Positions 56,061 through 64,000 of a stretch of DNA of 64,000 nt are shown here, in pieces (positions within the stretch are counted from its first letter, which is position 1; the number at the start of each line of letters is the position of its first letter). The DNA is from an uncultured Bacteroidales bacterium (GTDB lineage Bacteria; Bacteroidota; Bacteroidia; Bacteroidales; F082). The notes beneath the pieces were generated by a model. The model was given only the letters and a program-made list of their open reading frames with translations, did not search any database and was not told the DNA's origin. The translations under genes were made by a program, and so were the position numbers. The stretch lies in NCBI GenBank assembly GCA_900315175.1, contig OMYA01000008.1, positions 62,001-126,000 on the forward strand. Reading direction: 5' to 3'.

Positions 56061-59000
56061 TTAAAGTTCGTTAGCCATTGCAAGTCTTGCATGTCTTTTT
56101 TCCTGACGTCTGATTCTTCTTGAGATGAATATGGCGTACAGTGTCGGGATGAGGACGAGGGTGATGAGTGTTGATATCGAGAGTCCCCATGACACCACCA
56201 CACCGAGGCCGTTCCACATCTCAGCGCCTTCACCTGTTCCGAGGGCCATAGGCACCATACCGAGCACGGTGGTGAGTGTGGTCATAAGGATAGGACGCAG
56301 ACGTTGGCGTGAGGCGGTCACGACTGATTCGTTGACACTCATGCCGCGTTCGAGGCATAATCTGGTGTAGTCGATGAGCACGATACCGTTTTTCACCACG
56401 ATACCCATCAAAATCATGACACCGATGAGAGCCATGACACCGAGAGCCATACCATTGATCCTTAGTCCGATCAAAACTCCGGTGATGGCAAAAGGCACAG
56501 AGAACATGATGACGAATGGGTCGAGCAACGACTCAAACTGTGATGCCATCACGACGTAAACCAGGATGACGATGAGGATGATAAGGGTGAACATGTCTTT
56601 GAAGGCATCTTGTTGGTCTTCGTAGTCACCGGCGATTTTCACCAAGAATTCTGCAGGTATCTCGATTTGGTCGATACATGCCTCGGAAGCTGCCACGCCA
56701 TCACTCAAGGCATAACCTTTTGAGACAATGCCTGTGATAGTGACGATACGTTCGCGGTCTTTACGCTCGATTGTAGGAGGGGTGCGGCCTTCAACGATTT
56801 TTGCCACCTCGCTCAGTCTCACTGCATTACCCGAAGTGCCATAGAGCACGATGTTTTCGATGTTTTCCACGCCTGTACGGAACTCAGGGGCGTAACGCAC
56901 ACGGATGTTGTATTCGTCACCGTCTTCACGGAAATACGACATCACGGAGCCGTTGATGCGGTTTCTCACATATTGCGAAGCTGTTGTGATGTTGATGCCG
57001 TTGAGCATCAGTTTCTCACGGTCGAAGTCGACGTGCATTTCAGGAGTGTATTCGTCACGGCTGATGAGCACCTGCGAGATTTCAGGGCGTTCACGGAGCT
57101 CTAATGCCAAATCGTTGGCGATTCGGTCAGATACATTGAAGTCGTAGCCGTAAACTTCGATTTTTACGCTGGCCGTCGAACCCATGCCCATACCTTCAGA
57201 GACGTTGTATTTCTTTATCACAGCGTTGTTTTTCAGGTCTTTACGTATATATTCTGCAATTTCCTGAGTGCTTCTCTTACGTGTGTCCTTGCTTCCAAGG
57301 TTGAGGTTCATCGCGAGGATGTGAGTGCCGTTGCTCTGCATTGATGCAAAGGCGTTTTCCTCGTCAGCGACACCATAACGATAGTTCATCACCTTGATTT
57401 CAGGAATCTCAGCCATGTATTTTTCTGCCAATTCAGCGCCAAGCTGACCGGTGATGTCTTCCTGAGTACCGACAGGCATCTCAATATTGATTGTCAGACG
57501 ACCTTGGTCCATGCTTGGCAGATATTCTGTCTTCATTCCCGGCAAGGTGACGATGAGTGTCACAGCGAATATCACTATGGCGATAGTAATCGTCATTGCG
57601 CGGTGTGTCACAGACCAGTTGATGAGGCGTCCGTAGCCGCGGCTCAGCGCGTCGAGACCTTTATTAATAGGTGTGAACAGAATCTTATGCCAGGCGTGGC
57701 TTCTCGGGTTGCGTTTCAGAAGCTTTGAGCACATCATTGGCACTAACGTCAATGCAGCTGATGTTGACACTATCATGATGATACTGACGATCCATCCGAG
57801 CTGATGGAAGAACACTCCGACAGCGCCGTTGACCATGGTGAGAGGCAAGAACACCGCCAACATGGTGAGGGTAGAGGCGATAACGGAGATTGACACCTCC
57901 TGAGTGGCGTGTACAGCAGCTTCTTTCGGCTTAGCGCCTCGATCGATATGCGATGTGATATTCTCCAAGACCACGATAGCGTCGTCCACCACCATACCGA
58001 TAGCAATGGTCAAAGCACTCATTGAGATGATGTTCAACGTGTTGCCTGTTGCAAAGAGGTACACCACTGAGGCCACCAATGAGATCGGGATTGACAACAC
58101 GATGATGATGGTAGCTCTCCATCTGCCAAGGAAGACAAACACCACCAGCATAACCACGATAAACGTGATGAAGATAGTCTCTTTCAATGAGTCGATGGTG
58201 TTGATGATGCTCTCGCTCGTATCGTTAATCAGGTTAATCTGGATGTCTGACGGGAGAGTCTTCTTTATCTTTTCCAGTTCTTTGTTGATGCCTTTACACA
58301 CCTGCACTGAGTTGGCGTCAGTCTGTTTCTGGATTGTCACCATGGCGCCCTGAATCTTGTTAGAGAACACTTTTTGCAGACGTTCCTGTTCGCCATCGTT
58401 CACTCTTGCCACGTCTCTTAAATAGATAGGTGTACCCTGGAAGGTGCCGACAACCACATTGAGCATCTCTTTTGCCGATTTGAACTCTTTCTCCACGCGC
58501 ACGGCGTATGTGTTCGAGCCTATGTCAATATTTCCTGCAGGAGTGTTACGGTTTTCGTATGCCAAGGCTTGCGAAATCTGCTCAACGGTGAGGTTGTATG
58601 CCTCGAGTTTGTTAGGGTCGACATAAACCTGAATCTCACGTTTTGGAGCGCCAGACACTGAGACGGTACCCACACCTGGAACACGTGCCAAAGGTGTTGT
58701 GAGCTTGTCGTCAAGGATTTTGTCGAGGCCCGAAAGACTCTCTTCGGCTGTCACGGAAAGGAACATCACAGGGATGTCTTCCATGCTGAACTTGAAGATG
58801 GTAGGGTTGCCTGCTCCGTCGGGGAGGTATTGCCGCACCATGTCAAGCTTGTCTCGCACATTGTTAGTGGCGTCTTCAATGTCAATACCATATTCAAACT
58901 GCAATGTTATGACTGACACGTTTTCTTTTGATGATGACGAGAGGTGTTTCAAGTCGCTCACGCCGTTGAGGGTGTTCTCCAAAGTCTTGGTGATATTCGT

Positions 59001-59180
59001 TTCGATATCTTCCGCGCTGGCACCTGAATATGATGTCATCACCATGATGGCGTTGGTTCCCATGTCAGGGAAGAGGTTGATCGACAGCTTGGTCAGCGCG
59101 AACACACCCAGAATTGCCACCGTTATGAAAACCAGTGATACCGTTACCGGATGGTTAACTGATGTTCTATATAAACTCAT
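56061..59180 (-). CDS. RND efflux pump permease (HAE1/AcrB family)
   Basis: The inner-membrane pump of a tripartite drug or solute efflux system, driven by protons. It has 1039 residues, twelve membrane segments and two large periplasmic loops. It starts MSLYRTSVNHPVTVSLVFITVAILGVFAL and has the family signatures ALTIAIGMVVDDAIVVLEN and GIVVKNGIVLIDYTR. The proton relay is intact: D399 and D400 in TM4, K930 in TM10. It is the third gene of the tolC, adaptor, pump, PII-like operon (21-nt gap upstream). Substrate cannot be predicted. Confidence 0.95.
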   Translation of the reverse strand: MSLYRTSVNHPVTVSLVFITVAILGVFALTKLSINLFPDMGTNAIMVMTSYSGASAEDIETNITKTLENTLNGVSDLKHLSSSSKENVSVITLQFEYGIDIEDATNNVRDKLDMVRQYLPDGAGNPTIFKFSMEDIPVMFLSVTAEESLSGLDKILDDKLTTPLARVPGVGTVSVSGAPKREIQVYVDPNKLEAYNLTVEQISQALAYENRNTPAGNIDIGSNTYAVRVEKEFKSAKEMLNVVVGTFQGTPIYLRDVARVNDGEQERLQKVFSNKIQGAMVTIQKQTDANSVQVCKGINKELEKIKKTLPSDIQINLINDTSESIINTIDSLKETIFITFIVVMLVVFVFLGRWRATIIIVLSIPISLVASVVYLFATGNTLNIISMSALTIAIGMVVDDAIVVLENITSHIDRGAKPKEAAVHATQEVSISVIASTLTMLAVFLPLTMVNGAVGVFFHQLGWIVSIIMIVSTSAALTLVPMMCSKLLKRNPRSHAWHKILFTPINKGLDALSRGYGRLINWSVTHRAMTITIAIVIFAVTLIVTLPGMKTEYLPSMDQGRLTINIEMPVGTQEDITGQLGAELAEKYMAEIPEIKVMNYRYGVADEENAFASMQSNGTHILAMNLNLGSKDTRKRSTQEIAEYIRKDLKNNAVIKKYNVSEGMGMGSTASVKIEVYGYDFNVSDRIANDLALELRERPEISQVLISRDEYTPEMHVDFDREKLMLNGINITTASQYVRNRINGSVMSYFREDGDEYNIRVRYAPEFRTGVENIENIVLYGTSGNAVRLSEVAKIVEGRTPPTIERKDRERIVTITGIVSKGYALSDGVAASEACIDQIEIPAEFLVKIAGDYEDQQDAFKDMFTLIILIVILVYVVMASQFESLLDPFVIMFSVPFAITGVLIGLRINGMALGVMALIGVMILMGIVVKNGIVLIDYTRLCLERGMSVNESVVTASRQRLRPILMTTLTTVLGMVPMALGTGEGAEMWNGLGVVVSWGLSISTLITLVLIPTLYAIFISRRIRRQEKRHARLAMANEL

Positions 59181-59201
59181 GATTTTCTTTTATTTAAAAA
59201 C

Positions 59202-60215
59202 TTATTTCACTACATCGACGGTGATACCGTTTTTCAATTTTGTCTGACCTGTCATGACTATTGTGGCGTTGTCGTCCAAGCCGCTGATGACCTCGTATCT
59301 GTTGCCCATTCTGCGTCCGAGTTCGACGACGGTGTAAGTCACTGTGCCGTCGGCATTCAAAACGTATACGTACTGCTCGCCTGAGCCGACTTGTTTCATG
59401 ACGGCTCTGTCGGGAGTCACAACGCGGAAGTTGTCGCCATAGTTGACTGTGACGCGGGCGAACATGCCTGGACGCAATGTCAGATCCTTGTTTGCAAACT
59501 TCACCTCGACGGCAAAAGTGTGTGTCATTGCGTTGATGGTAGGATGGATGAGGTCGATAACGCCTTTGAACACCTGGTCACCGTAAGCCTCCGTGGTGAT
59601 GTCCACTTCCATGCCTTTCTTAACCTGTGAATACTGGCTTTCCGAGATGTTGATGAGCATCTTCACCGGATTGATTTTCTGTATCACGAAAAGCGGCTGG
59701 GTCATAGCATACATGTCGCCAACATCATAGTTGCGAGCCGTCACTATACCGGCGATAGGGCTTTTCAAAACCGTGTTTTCCAAGAGGTTTTTGTAAGTTT
59801 GCTTCGTCACATCGTATTTCAACGTCATCGCCTCGTAATCCGACTGTGATGTGGCTCCGATTTCATGAAGCTGTTTGATTCTGCCGAACTCGATGGAGTC
59901 GTTGATGAGCTGAAGCTTTGCCTTGTCGAGATTCACCTTGTCCATGATGGCAAGAGTCTGACCTGCCTCGACTTTGTCGCCGACCTCCACAAATATCTTG
60001 CTGATACGTGCTGCCGACTGCGGCGCGATGTTGTTGACGATGTCTGCCTCAATGGTGGTAGGATAGACCGAAAGTTGCGAGACGTATTCGGCGTTTACTG
60101 TTGTGACTGTCACTTTGGGGTTTTCCATAACCTGCTGAGTGTTCTGATCCTGCTGTCCGCATGACATCAAAACGACTGCGGCTGATGCGATTAATAATGT
60201 ACTTAGCTTTTTCAT
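59202..60215 (-). CDS. RND efflux periplasmic adaptor (membrane fusion protein)
   Basis: Links the pump to the outer-membrane channel. 337 residues with a lipobox (VLMSCGQQ), a barrel-sandwich hybrid motif (VGDKVEAGQTLAIMD, LKSPIAGIVTARNYDVGD), a helical hairpin between them, and the beta-barrel domain (LRPGMFARVTVNYG). It is lipid-anchored in the inner membrane. Gaps are 21 nt on each side of the gene. Confidence 0.94.
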   Translation of the reverse strand: MKKLSTLLIASAAVVLMSCGQQDQNTQQVMENPKVTVTTVNAEYVSQLSVYPTTIEADIVNNIAPQSAARISKIFVEVGDKVEAGQTLAIMDKVNLDKAKLQLINDSIEFGRIKQLHEIGATSQSDYEAMTLKYDVTKQTYKNLLENTVLKSPIAGIVTARNYDVGDMYAMTQPLFVIQKINPVKMLINISESQYSQVKKGMEVDITTEAYGDQVFKGVIDLIHPTINAMTHTFAVEVKFANKDLTLRPGMFARVTVNYGDNFRVVTPDRAVMKQVGSGEQYVYVLNADGTVTYTVVELGRRMGNRYEVISGLDDNATIVMTGQTKLKNGITVDVVK

Positions 60216-60236
60216 ATTTCGTCTATTTTTATTATC

Positions 60237-61568
60237 TTATTTAAATTCGTCACCGATAAGTTCTTCGATTGAAGCCTTTGTAACCATGAAGTTGTAAACG
60301 GTACGGCTCATTGTGAGCTGTGCCTGCACCAATGCGAGTTGGGCGTCGTTGAGCTCTGTGAGTGTGGTCTTGCCAAGTTCATACATCTTCTCGGCAATGT
60401 CGTAGCTTCTCTGAGCCATTTCCACTGTCGATTCTGCAGCGGCGTAATTCTTCATGAACGTGGTTATTTCGTTCTCGTAGTTTTTGAATGCCACTCTCAA
60501 GTTTCTTTCCGTGTCTTCAATGCTAAGCTCCAACATGTTCTGCGAAGCCTTGTATTGTCTGATGGTGTTGCGTTTTTGGAAACCGTCGAAGATAGGTAAA
60601 TTGAGGCTTATGCCGGCTACCGAATATGGATTCCATTTAAATTTGAAATCGTCGCCCATCGCTATGTAATTATATGAGAATGAGGCTGATAGGGTAGGAA
60701 CGTATTGGTATTTTACCATCTTGATGGAGCGCTCCAACTGCTCGTTTTGAATCGAAAGCTGAGTCAAAGTGCTGTTGTTTTCAAGATTGACGTCGTTGGA
60801 AACTGTATACGTCAATAGCTCGTCTTTATACTGGTCGATATTGCCCTGCACACCGATTCTTGTTTCAAGGTCGATGCCCATTACAGCTTTGAGTTGCCAA
60901 ATGGCGAGTTCGATAGCTGTCAGTGAGCTATAGACGTTAGGCTCAGCGTTTTTAACGTTCACGGAAGCTCTAAGGTATTCATATTCAGATGTTTTGCCGG
61001 CATTGTATAGTTGTTCGGTGCTTTCATAGTTTTTGACGGCGTTGTCGTATACGTCTTTGTAAACTTCGTGAACTTGCTGTGCCAGCAGCACTGCATAATA
61101 GGCTTTCTTAACCTGTGCCACCATCGAGATCTTAGATGAGCGTGCCTGTTCCACAGCGAGTTCCACATCCAATGCCGAAAGCTTCAGAGTCTGCCACAGT
61201 TGTGCGTTGATGAGAGGCATTGCCGCGCTCACTCCCGCATTCACATTGTTCCACTTGCCTACGGCAATCTCCATCGACTGTCCGTTAAAGTCCATCGCCA
61301 TCACCTGTTTCTTCAGCGTACGCTGGTAACTGCCACTGGCGTTGATGTTAGGATACAAGGCAGCGTAAGTGCCCTTTTTAGCGTATCCCGATTTTACTAT
61401 CGTGAGGTCGGCTATCTTGATGCTGTTGCTTTCCTCAAGGGCGATTTCTATTGCCTGGTCAAGGTTGATAATCAGCGAGTCCTGCGCCTGCTGGGCTTTT
61501 GCAAGGCCGCTTCCCAAAACCATCGAGAGGCATAAAACCGTCATTAAAACACTTTTGAAATTTGACAT
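60237..61568 (-). CDS. TolC-family outer-membrane channel
   Basis: 443 residues with a signal peptide (MSNFKSVLMTVLCLSMVLGSGLAKAQ). Two similar TolC repeats contain ALEESNSIKIADLTIVKSGYAKKGTYAALYPNINASGSY and NMLELSIEDTERNLRVAF, and the end is TVYNFMVTKASIEELIG. It is the channel of the efflux operon and its first gene, so the order is tolC, adaptor, pump. The signal-peptide Met was chosen as start; the in-frame ATG at 61667 lies before the promoter box at 61614-61621. Confidence 0.93.
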   Translation of the reverse strand: MSNFKSVLMTVLCLSMVLGSGLAKAQQAQDSLIINLDQAIEIALEESNSIKIADLTIVKSGYAKKGTYAALYPNINASGSYQRTLKKQVMAMDFNGQSMEIAVGKWNNVNAGVSAAMPLINAQLWQTLKLSALDVELAVEQARSSKISMVAQVKKAYYAVLLAQQVHEVYKDVYDNAVKNYESTEQLYNAGKTSEYEYLRASVNVKNAEPNVYSSLTAIELAIWQLKAVMGIDLETRIGVQGNIDQYKDELLTYTVSNDVNLENNSTLTQLSIQNEQLERSIKMVKYQYVPTLSASFSYNYIAMGDDFKFKWNPYSVAGISLNLPIFDGFQKRNTIRQYKASQNMLELSIEDTERNLRVAFKNYENEITTFMKNYAAAESTVEMAQRSYDIAEKMYELGKTTLTELNDAQLALVQAQLTMSRTVYNFMVTKASIEELIGDEFK

Positions 61569-61613
61569 TTTATCTTGATTTTTTTTATTTTTATACCTAT
61601 TAATAATAGGTCG

Positions 61614-61621
61614 CAAAGATA
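61614..61621 (-). promoter_or_regulatory. -7 promoter element, efflux operon
   Basis: TATCTTTG on the minus strand, 45 nt before the tolC ATG at 61568. No repressor gene is adjacent. Confidence 0.65.
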
Positions 61622-61694
61622 GAGATTTTATCCAAATGATTTTAAATGATTTGGGAATTTTCAGCATCGATTTTTGTCGGTTCAGAGGCGTGCT

Positions 61695-61708
61695 TTGTCA
61701 TTTCGACC
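61695..61708. repeat. REP-like repeat fragment
   Basis: TTGTCATTTCGACC, exactly as at 29744-29757, but without the second arm; a decayed copy in the divergent region between the tolC operon and trkH. Confidence 0.5.
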
Positions 61709-61762
61709 ATTAGCCATTCCAGTCATCTAGTCAAAAGCGGATAAATCTCCGACAAAACTTTT

Positions 61763-61793
61763 TTTGTTTGTATTCAAAAAATATATATTTTTG
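61763..61793 (+). promoter_or_regulatory. Promoter of trkH
   Basis: TTTG (61763-61766), 19-nt spacer, TATTTTTG (61786-61793): a perfect Bacteroidetes -33/-7 promoter, 21 nt before the ATG at 61815. Confidence 0.8.
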
Positions 61794-61814
61794 CAACGGT
61801 ACAACATTTAAGAT

Positions 61815-63344
61815 ATGAAAGCGAAGATTTACGGTGTCTTTATTCTCGTTGAGGCGTTCTTCATGCTGGTCGCCTCGATGGTGGCGTTGTATTACAACGT
61901 GCACTGCGGCGAGAAAGACGTGGTGGCGCTGCTTGCATCCACCATGATCACGGGAATCTTCGGCTTTATACTGCTGTCGGCCGGCCGTGAAAGAGCAAGG
62001 AGAGGCGATGAAAGAGTAAAGAAAATCGACAACCTCACGATGAAAGACTCATTTGTGCTTGTCACCGTAGCGTGGGTGCTCTTCGCAGTGTTCGGAATGC
62101 TGCCATTCATTTTCACTGGCGCCATCGACAACGTCACCGACGCGTTCTTCGAATCGATGTCAGGCTTCACCACAACTGGTGCTACAATAATGAATAACAT
62201 TGATTCTCAGCCACATGGCATATTGTTCTGGCGAAGCGTCATTCAATGGTTAGGCGGATTGGGAATCATCGTGTTGTTCCTTGCCATCATCCCAGCTTTG
62301 AATAAGAAGTCAAATAAAACCACACTTTATGCGGCGGAGATGTCGGGCTTGAGTGTCAAGAAGTTGCATCCTAAGATGGCGGTCACTGCACGTCATCTGT
62401 GGATTATTTATATGTTCTTGACAGTCTGCTGCGCAATGGTTTATTGGGCAGGTCCGATGAACCTGTATGATGCTGTATGTCATGCATTTACAACAATGTC
62501 GAGCGGCGGATTCAGCACACATCAGGCTAGTATAGGATACTTCAACTCAAGTTATGTGGAGTATTTCTGCGCCTTGTTCATGATATTGGCGGGAATCAAT
62601 TTCTCACTATATTATTTCCTTTCGCGAGGCGATGTGAAATATTTCTTGAAAAACGAGGAATTGCGTTGGTTCTTTGGTGTTATAGTCATTATGGTGGCTG
62701 TCATGACCGCCTTGTTCTACTATGCTCCAAACGTCAATACAATCGTCACAGATACATCGGCATATCCGGAGCCGACATTTGAGTCGAGATTCCGTGCCTC
62801 CTTGTTCCATGTGGTGACAATAGTCTCTTCGACAGGATATCAAGGCTCATATTACGATTACACTCTTTGGGGCGGATTGTTCCTTTTCCCGACGTTGCTG
62901 CTCATGCTCAGCGGTTCCTGTGCCGGATCAACATCGGGTGGTATTAAAATAATCCGTTGGATGGTGTGTCTGAAGTCAATCCGCATAACTATCAAACAGT
63001 TTCTGCATCCCAGCGCGGTGTTCTCAGTGAAAGTGTCGAGAGAGGTCGTGTCGAACGAAATACTTCTCAGGACACTGAATTTCCTGTTCTTCTACGTCAT
63101 AATATGTATTGTGAGCGTCATAGTGCTTACTATCACCGGATGTGATTTTGAGGAAAGCGTGTTTAACACTGTCACTGCATTGAGTAATATGGGGCCAGGC
63201 TACAAATCAACAGGTCCGGCTACGACATTTTCTGATTTGACAGTCACAGCGAAATGGGTGATGTCGTTCCTGATGCTTATCGGGCGTCTTGAGATTTACA
63301 CCGTGCTGTTGCTGTTCACACCTACATTCTGGAATAAAAAATAA
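61815..63344 (+). CDS. trkH: TrkH-family potassium uptake protein
   Basis: Membrane subunit of Trk-type K+ (or Na+/K+) uptake. The 509 residues form four membrane-loop-membrane repeats, whose selectivity-filter loops can be read as TTTGAT, SSGGFS, SSTGYQG and SNMGPG, each with the central Gly. An intracellular loop with SCAGSTSGGIKIIRW precedes the last part. No trkA gene is in the window. It stands alone, convergent with the EF-G gene, with a shared terminator. Confidence 0.95.
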   Translation: MKAKIYGVFILVEAFFMLVASMVALYYNVHCGEKDVVALLASTMITGIFGFILLSAGRERARRGDERVKKIDNLTMKDSFVLVTVAWVLFAVFGMLPFIFTGAIDNVTDAFFESMSGFTTTGATIMNNIDSQPHGILFWRSVIQWLGGLGIIVLFLAIIPALNKKSNKTTLYAAEMSGLSVKKLHPKMAVTARHLWIIYMFLTVCCAMVYWAGPMNLYDAVCHAFTTMSSGGFSTHQASIGYFNSSYVEYFCALFMILAGINFSLYYFLSRGDVKYFLKNEELRWFFGVIVIMVAVMTALFYYAPNVNTIVTDTSAYPEPTFESRFRASLFHVVTIVSSTGYQGSYYDYTLWGGLFLFPTLLLMLSGSCAGSTSGGIKIIRWMVCLKSIRITIKQFLHPSAVFSVKVSREVVSNEILLRTLNFLFFYVIICIVSVIVLTITGCDFEESVFNTVTALSNMGPGYKSTGPATTFSDLTVTAKWVMSFLMLIGRLEIYTVLLLFTPTFWNKK

Positions 63345-63368
63345 GGCTTTTGCAAGCCTTATTTTTCT
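63340..63368. terminator. Bidirectional terminator between trkH and the EF-G gene
   Basis: AATAAGGCTT (63340-63349) pairs with AAGCCTTATT (63354-63363), loop TTGC, followed by TTTCTT on plus and by a T-rich tract on minus. The stem contains both stop codons. Confidence 0.88.
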
Positions 63369-64000
63369 TGGTTTCTTTCCTTGACAATTTCTTCCTGCTT
63401 GTCGCGAGGCATTGGGGCGTATTGATGGAATTCCATGGAGTAATTAGCTCTTCCGGAAGTGATGTTACGTAATGCGGTAGCGTAGCCGAACATCTCCATC
63501 AGAGGCACGAAGGCGTCGAGTTTCTGCGAGCCTTTGCGGAAGCGGCGCATTGCCTCGATACGTCCGCGGCGTTTGTTGAGGTCGCCGGTGACGTTGCCGA
63601 TATAGTCGTCAGGAGTGTTGACTTCGACCTTCATTGTAGGCTCAAGCAATACTGGGTTAGCCTTCATGAATGCTTGCTTGAAGCACATCTGGGCGCAAAG
63701 TTGGAACGCCATATCCGATGAGTCGACAGGGTGGGAGCTGCCGTCCACGAGGACGCATTTCACATCCACGACAGGATAACCTGCGAATGGGCCTTTGTTC
63801 ATGGCTGCCTGCAGACCTTTTTCAACAGAAGGGATGAATTCTTTAGGAATCACACCGCCTTTGGTGATGTCGACAAACTCGAAGCCCTTGCCTGGATTAG
63901 GCTCGAAGCGGATGACGGTATGTGCGAATTGGCCCTTGCCACCGGTCTGTTTCACAAATCTGTAATTGCATTCAAACTGTGATGTTATTGTCTCTCTGAA
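63359..64000 (-). CDS. Elongation factor G family protein, 3' part
   Basis: The frame runs off the window end; about 213 C-terminal residues are present. From the edge it reads FRETITSQFECNYRFVKQTGGKGQFAH, then domain IV (GGVIPKEFIPSVEKGLQAAMNKGPFAGYPVVDVKCVLVDGSSHPVDSSDMAF) and domain V (DYIGNVTGDLNKRRGRIEAM, MFGYATALRNITSGRANYSMEF). This is EF-G without doubt. Bacteroidales often carry more than one EF-G, and the C-terminal end alone does not show whether this is the main fusA or a paralog. Confidence 0.93.
   Translation of the reverse strand, partial: FRETITSQFECNYRFVKQTGGKGQFAHTVIRFEPNPGKGFEFVDITKGGVIPKEFIPSVEKGLQAAMNKGPFAGYPVVDVKCVLVDGSSHPVDSSDMAFQLCAQMCFKQAFMKANPVLLEPTMKVEVNTPDDYIGNVTGDLNKRRGRIEAMRRFRKGSQKLDAFVPLMEMFGYATALRNITSGRANYSMEFHQYAPMPRDKQEEIVKERNQEK

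Noticed and set aside
61622..61814. Regulator gene for the efflux operon in the divergent region
   Set aside because: No frame of useful length; only a trkH promoter and a REP fragment are visible.

Overview
The window looks like ordinary chromosome from a member of the Bacteroidota, most likely order Bacteroidales. Four things support this. Secreted proteins end in type IX secretion (T9SS) sorting domains. Lipoproteins are abundant. Gene families such as the PII-like efflux partner, the GWxTD protein, GH97 and DUF6175-like proteins are typical of the group. About thirty transcription units start behind the Bacteroidetes -7 element TAnnTTTG, with no conspicuous Shine-Dalgarno sites. Genus cannot be decided from this sequence. 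No phage, insertion sequence, CRISPR array or plasmid module was found.

Layout. 1-2085 is the 3' part of gcvP. 2405-13692 (minus strand) carries a lipoprotein, a 2204-residue T9SS surface protein built of repeated modules, a TIGR02757 protein and a T9SS beta-propeller protein. 13923-19314 holds housekeeping genes on both strands: kdsA, aat, truA, a GH97 glycosidase and a dipeptidase E. 19389-28661 (plus) is a run of secreted proteins and lipoproteins of poorly known function. It contains two DUF6175-like paralogs and two smaller paralogs in an A-b-b'-A' arrangement, and is followed without a break by a Ca2+ ATPase and aroQ. 28658-32982 (minus) has a glycosyltransferase, a GWxTD protein and a TPR-membrane-HTH protein. 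33075-33778 has two tRNA-Ser genes, a minisatellite and a sigma-54-type promoter for a small heat-shock protein. 34297-38475 has a metal transporter, rimM, a tRNA methyltransferase, a small DMT protein, a lipocalin-like lipoprotein and carbamate kinase. 38494-42687 (minus) reads MATE exporter, Fe-S nuclease, dnaB. 42954-45300 is a coiled-coil lipoprotein behind a sigma-54 promoter, followed by a sigma-54 activator gene. 45293-55763 has trmH, a TPR protein, fmt, HU, recQ, typA, a hybrid histidine kinase and an extracytoplasmic galactose mutarotase. 55756-61568 (minus) is a tripartite RND efflux operon (tolC, adaptor, pump, PII-like protein). The window ends with trkH and the 3' part of an EF-G gene.

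Regulation visible in the DNA. TAnnTTTG boxes fix several start codons (truA, pepE, a GTG start for the MATE gene, a TTG start for trmH). Three of them lie only 4-5 nt from the ATG, which predicts leaderless mRNAs for dnaB, the glycosyltransferase and the histidine kinase. Two sigma-54-type promoters are present; one precedes a lipoprotein gene that sits directly before the only sigma-54 activator seen here. Seven-base tandem repeats begin at or next to the stop codons of several genes, and a REP-like repeat lies in frame inside the TIGR02757 gene.

The best candidates for undescribed biology are the duplicated envelope cluster at 19389-25510 and the local sigma-54 circuit at 42770-45300. The family assignments come from reading the translations and recalling the families; no database search was run.
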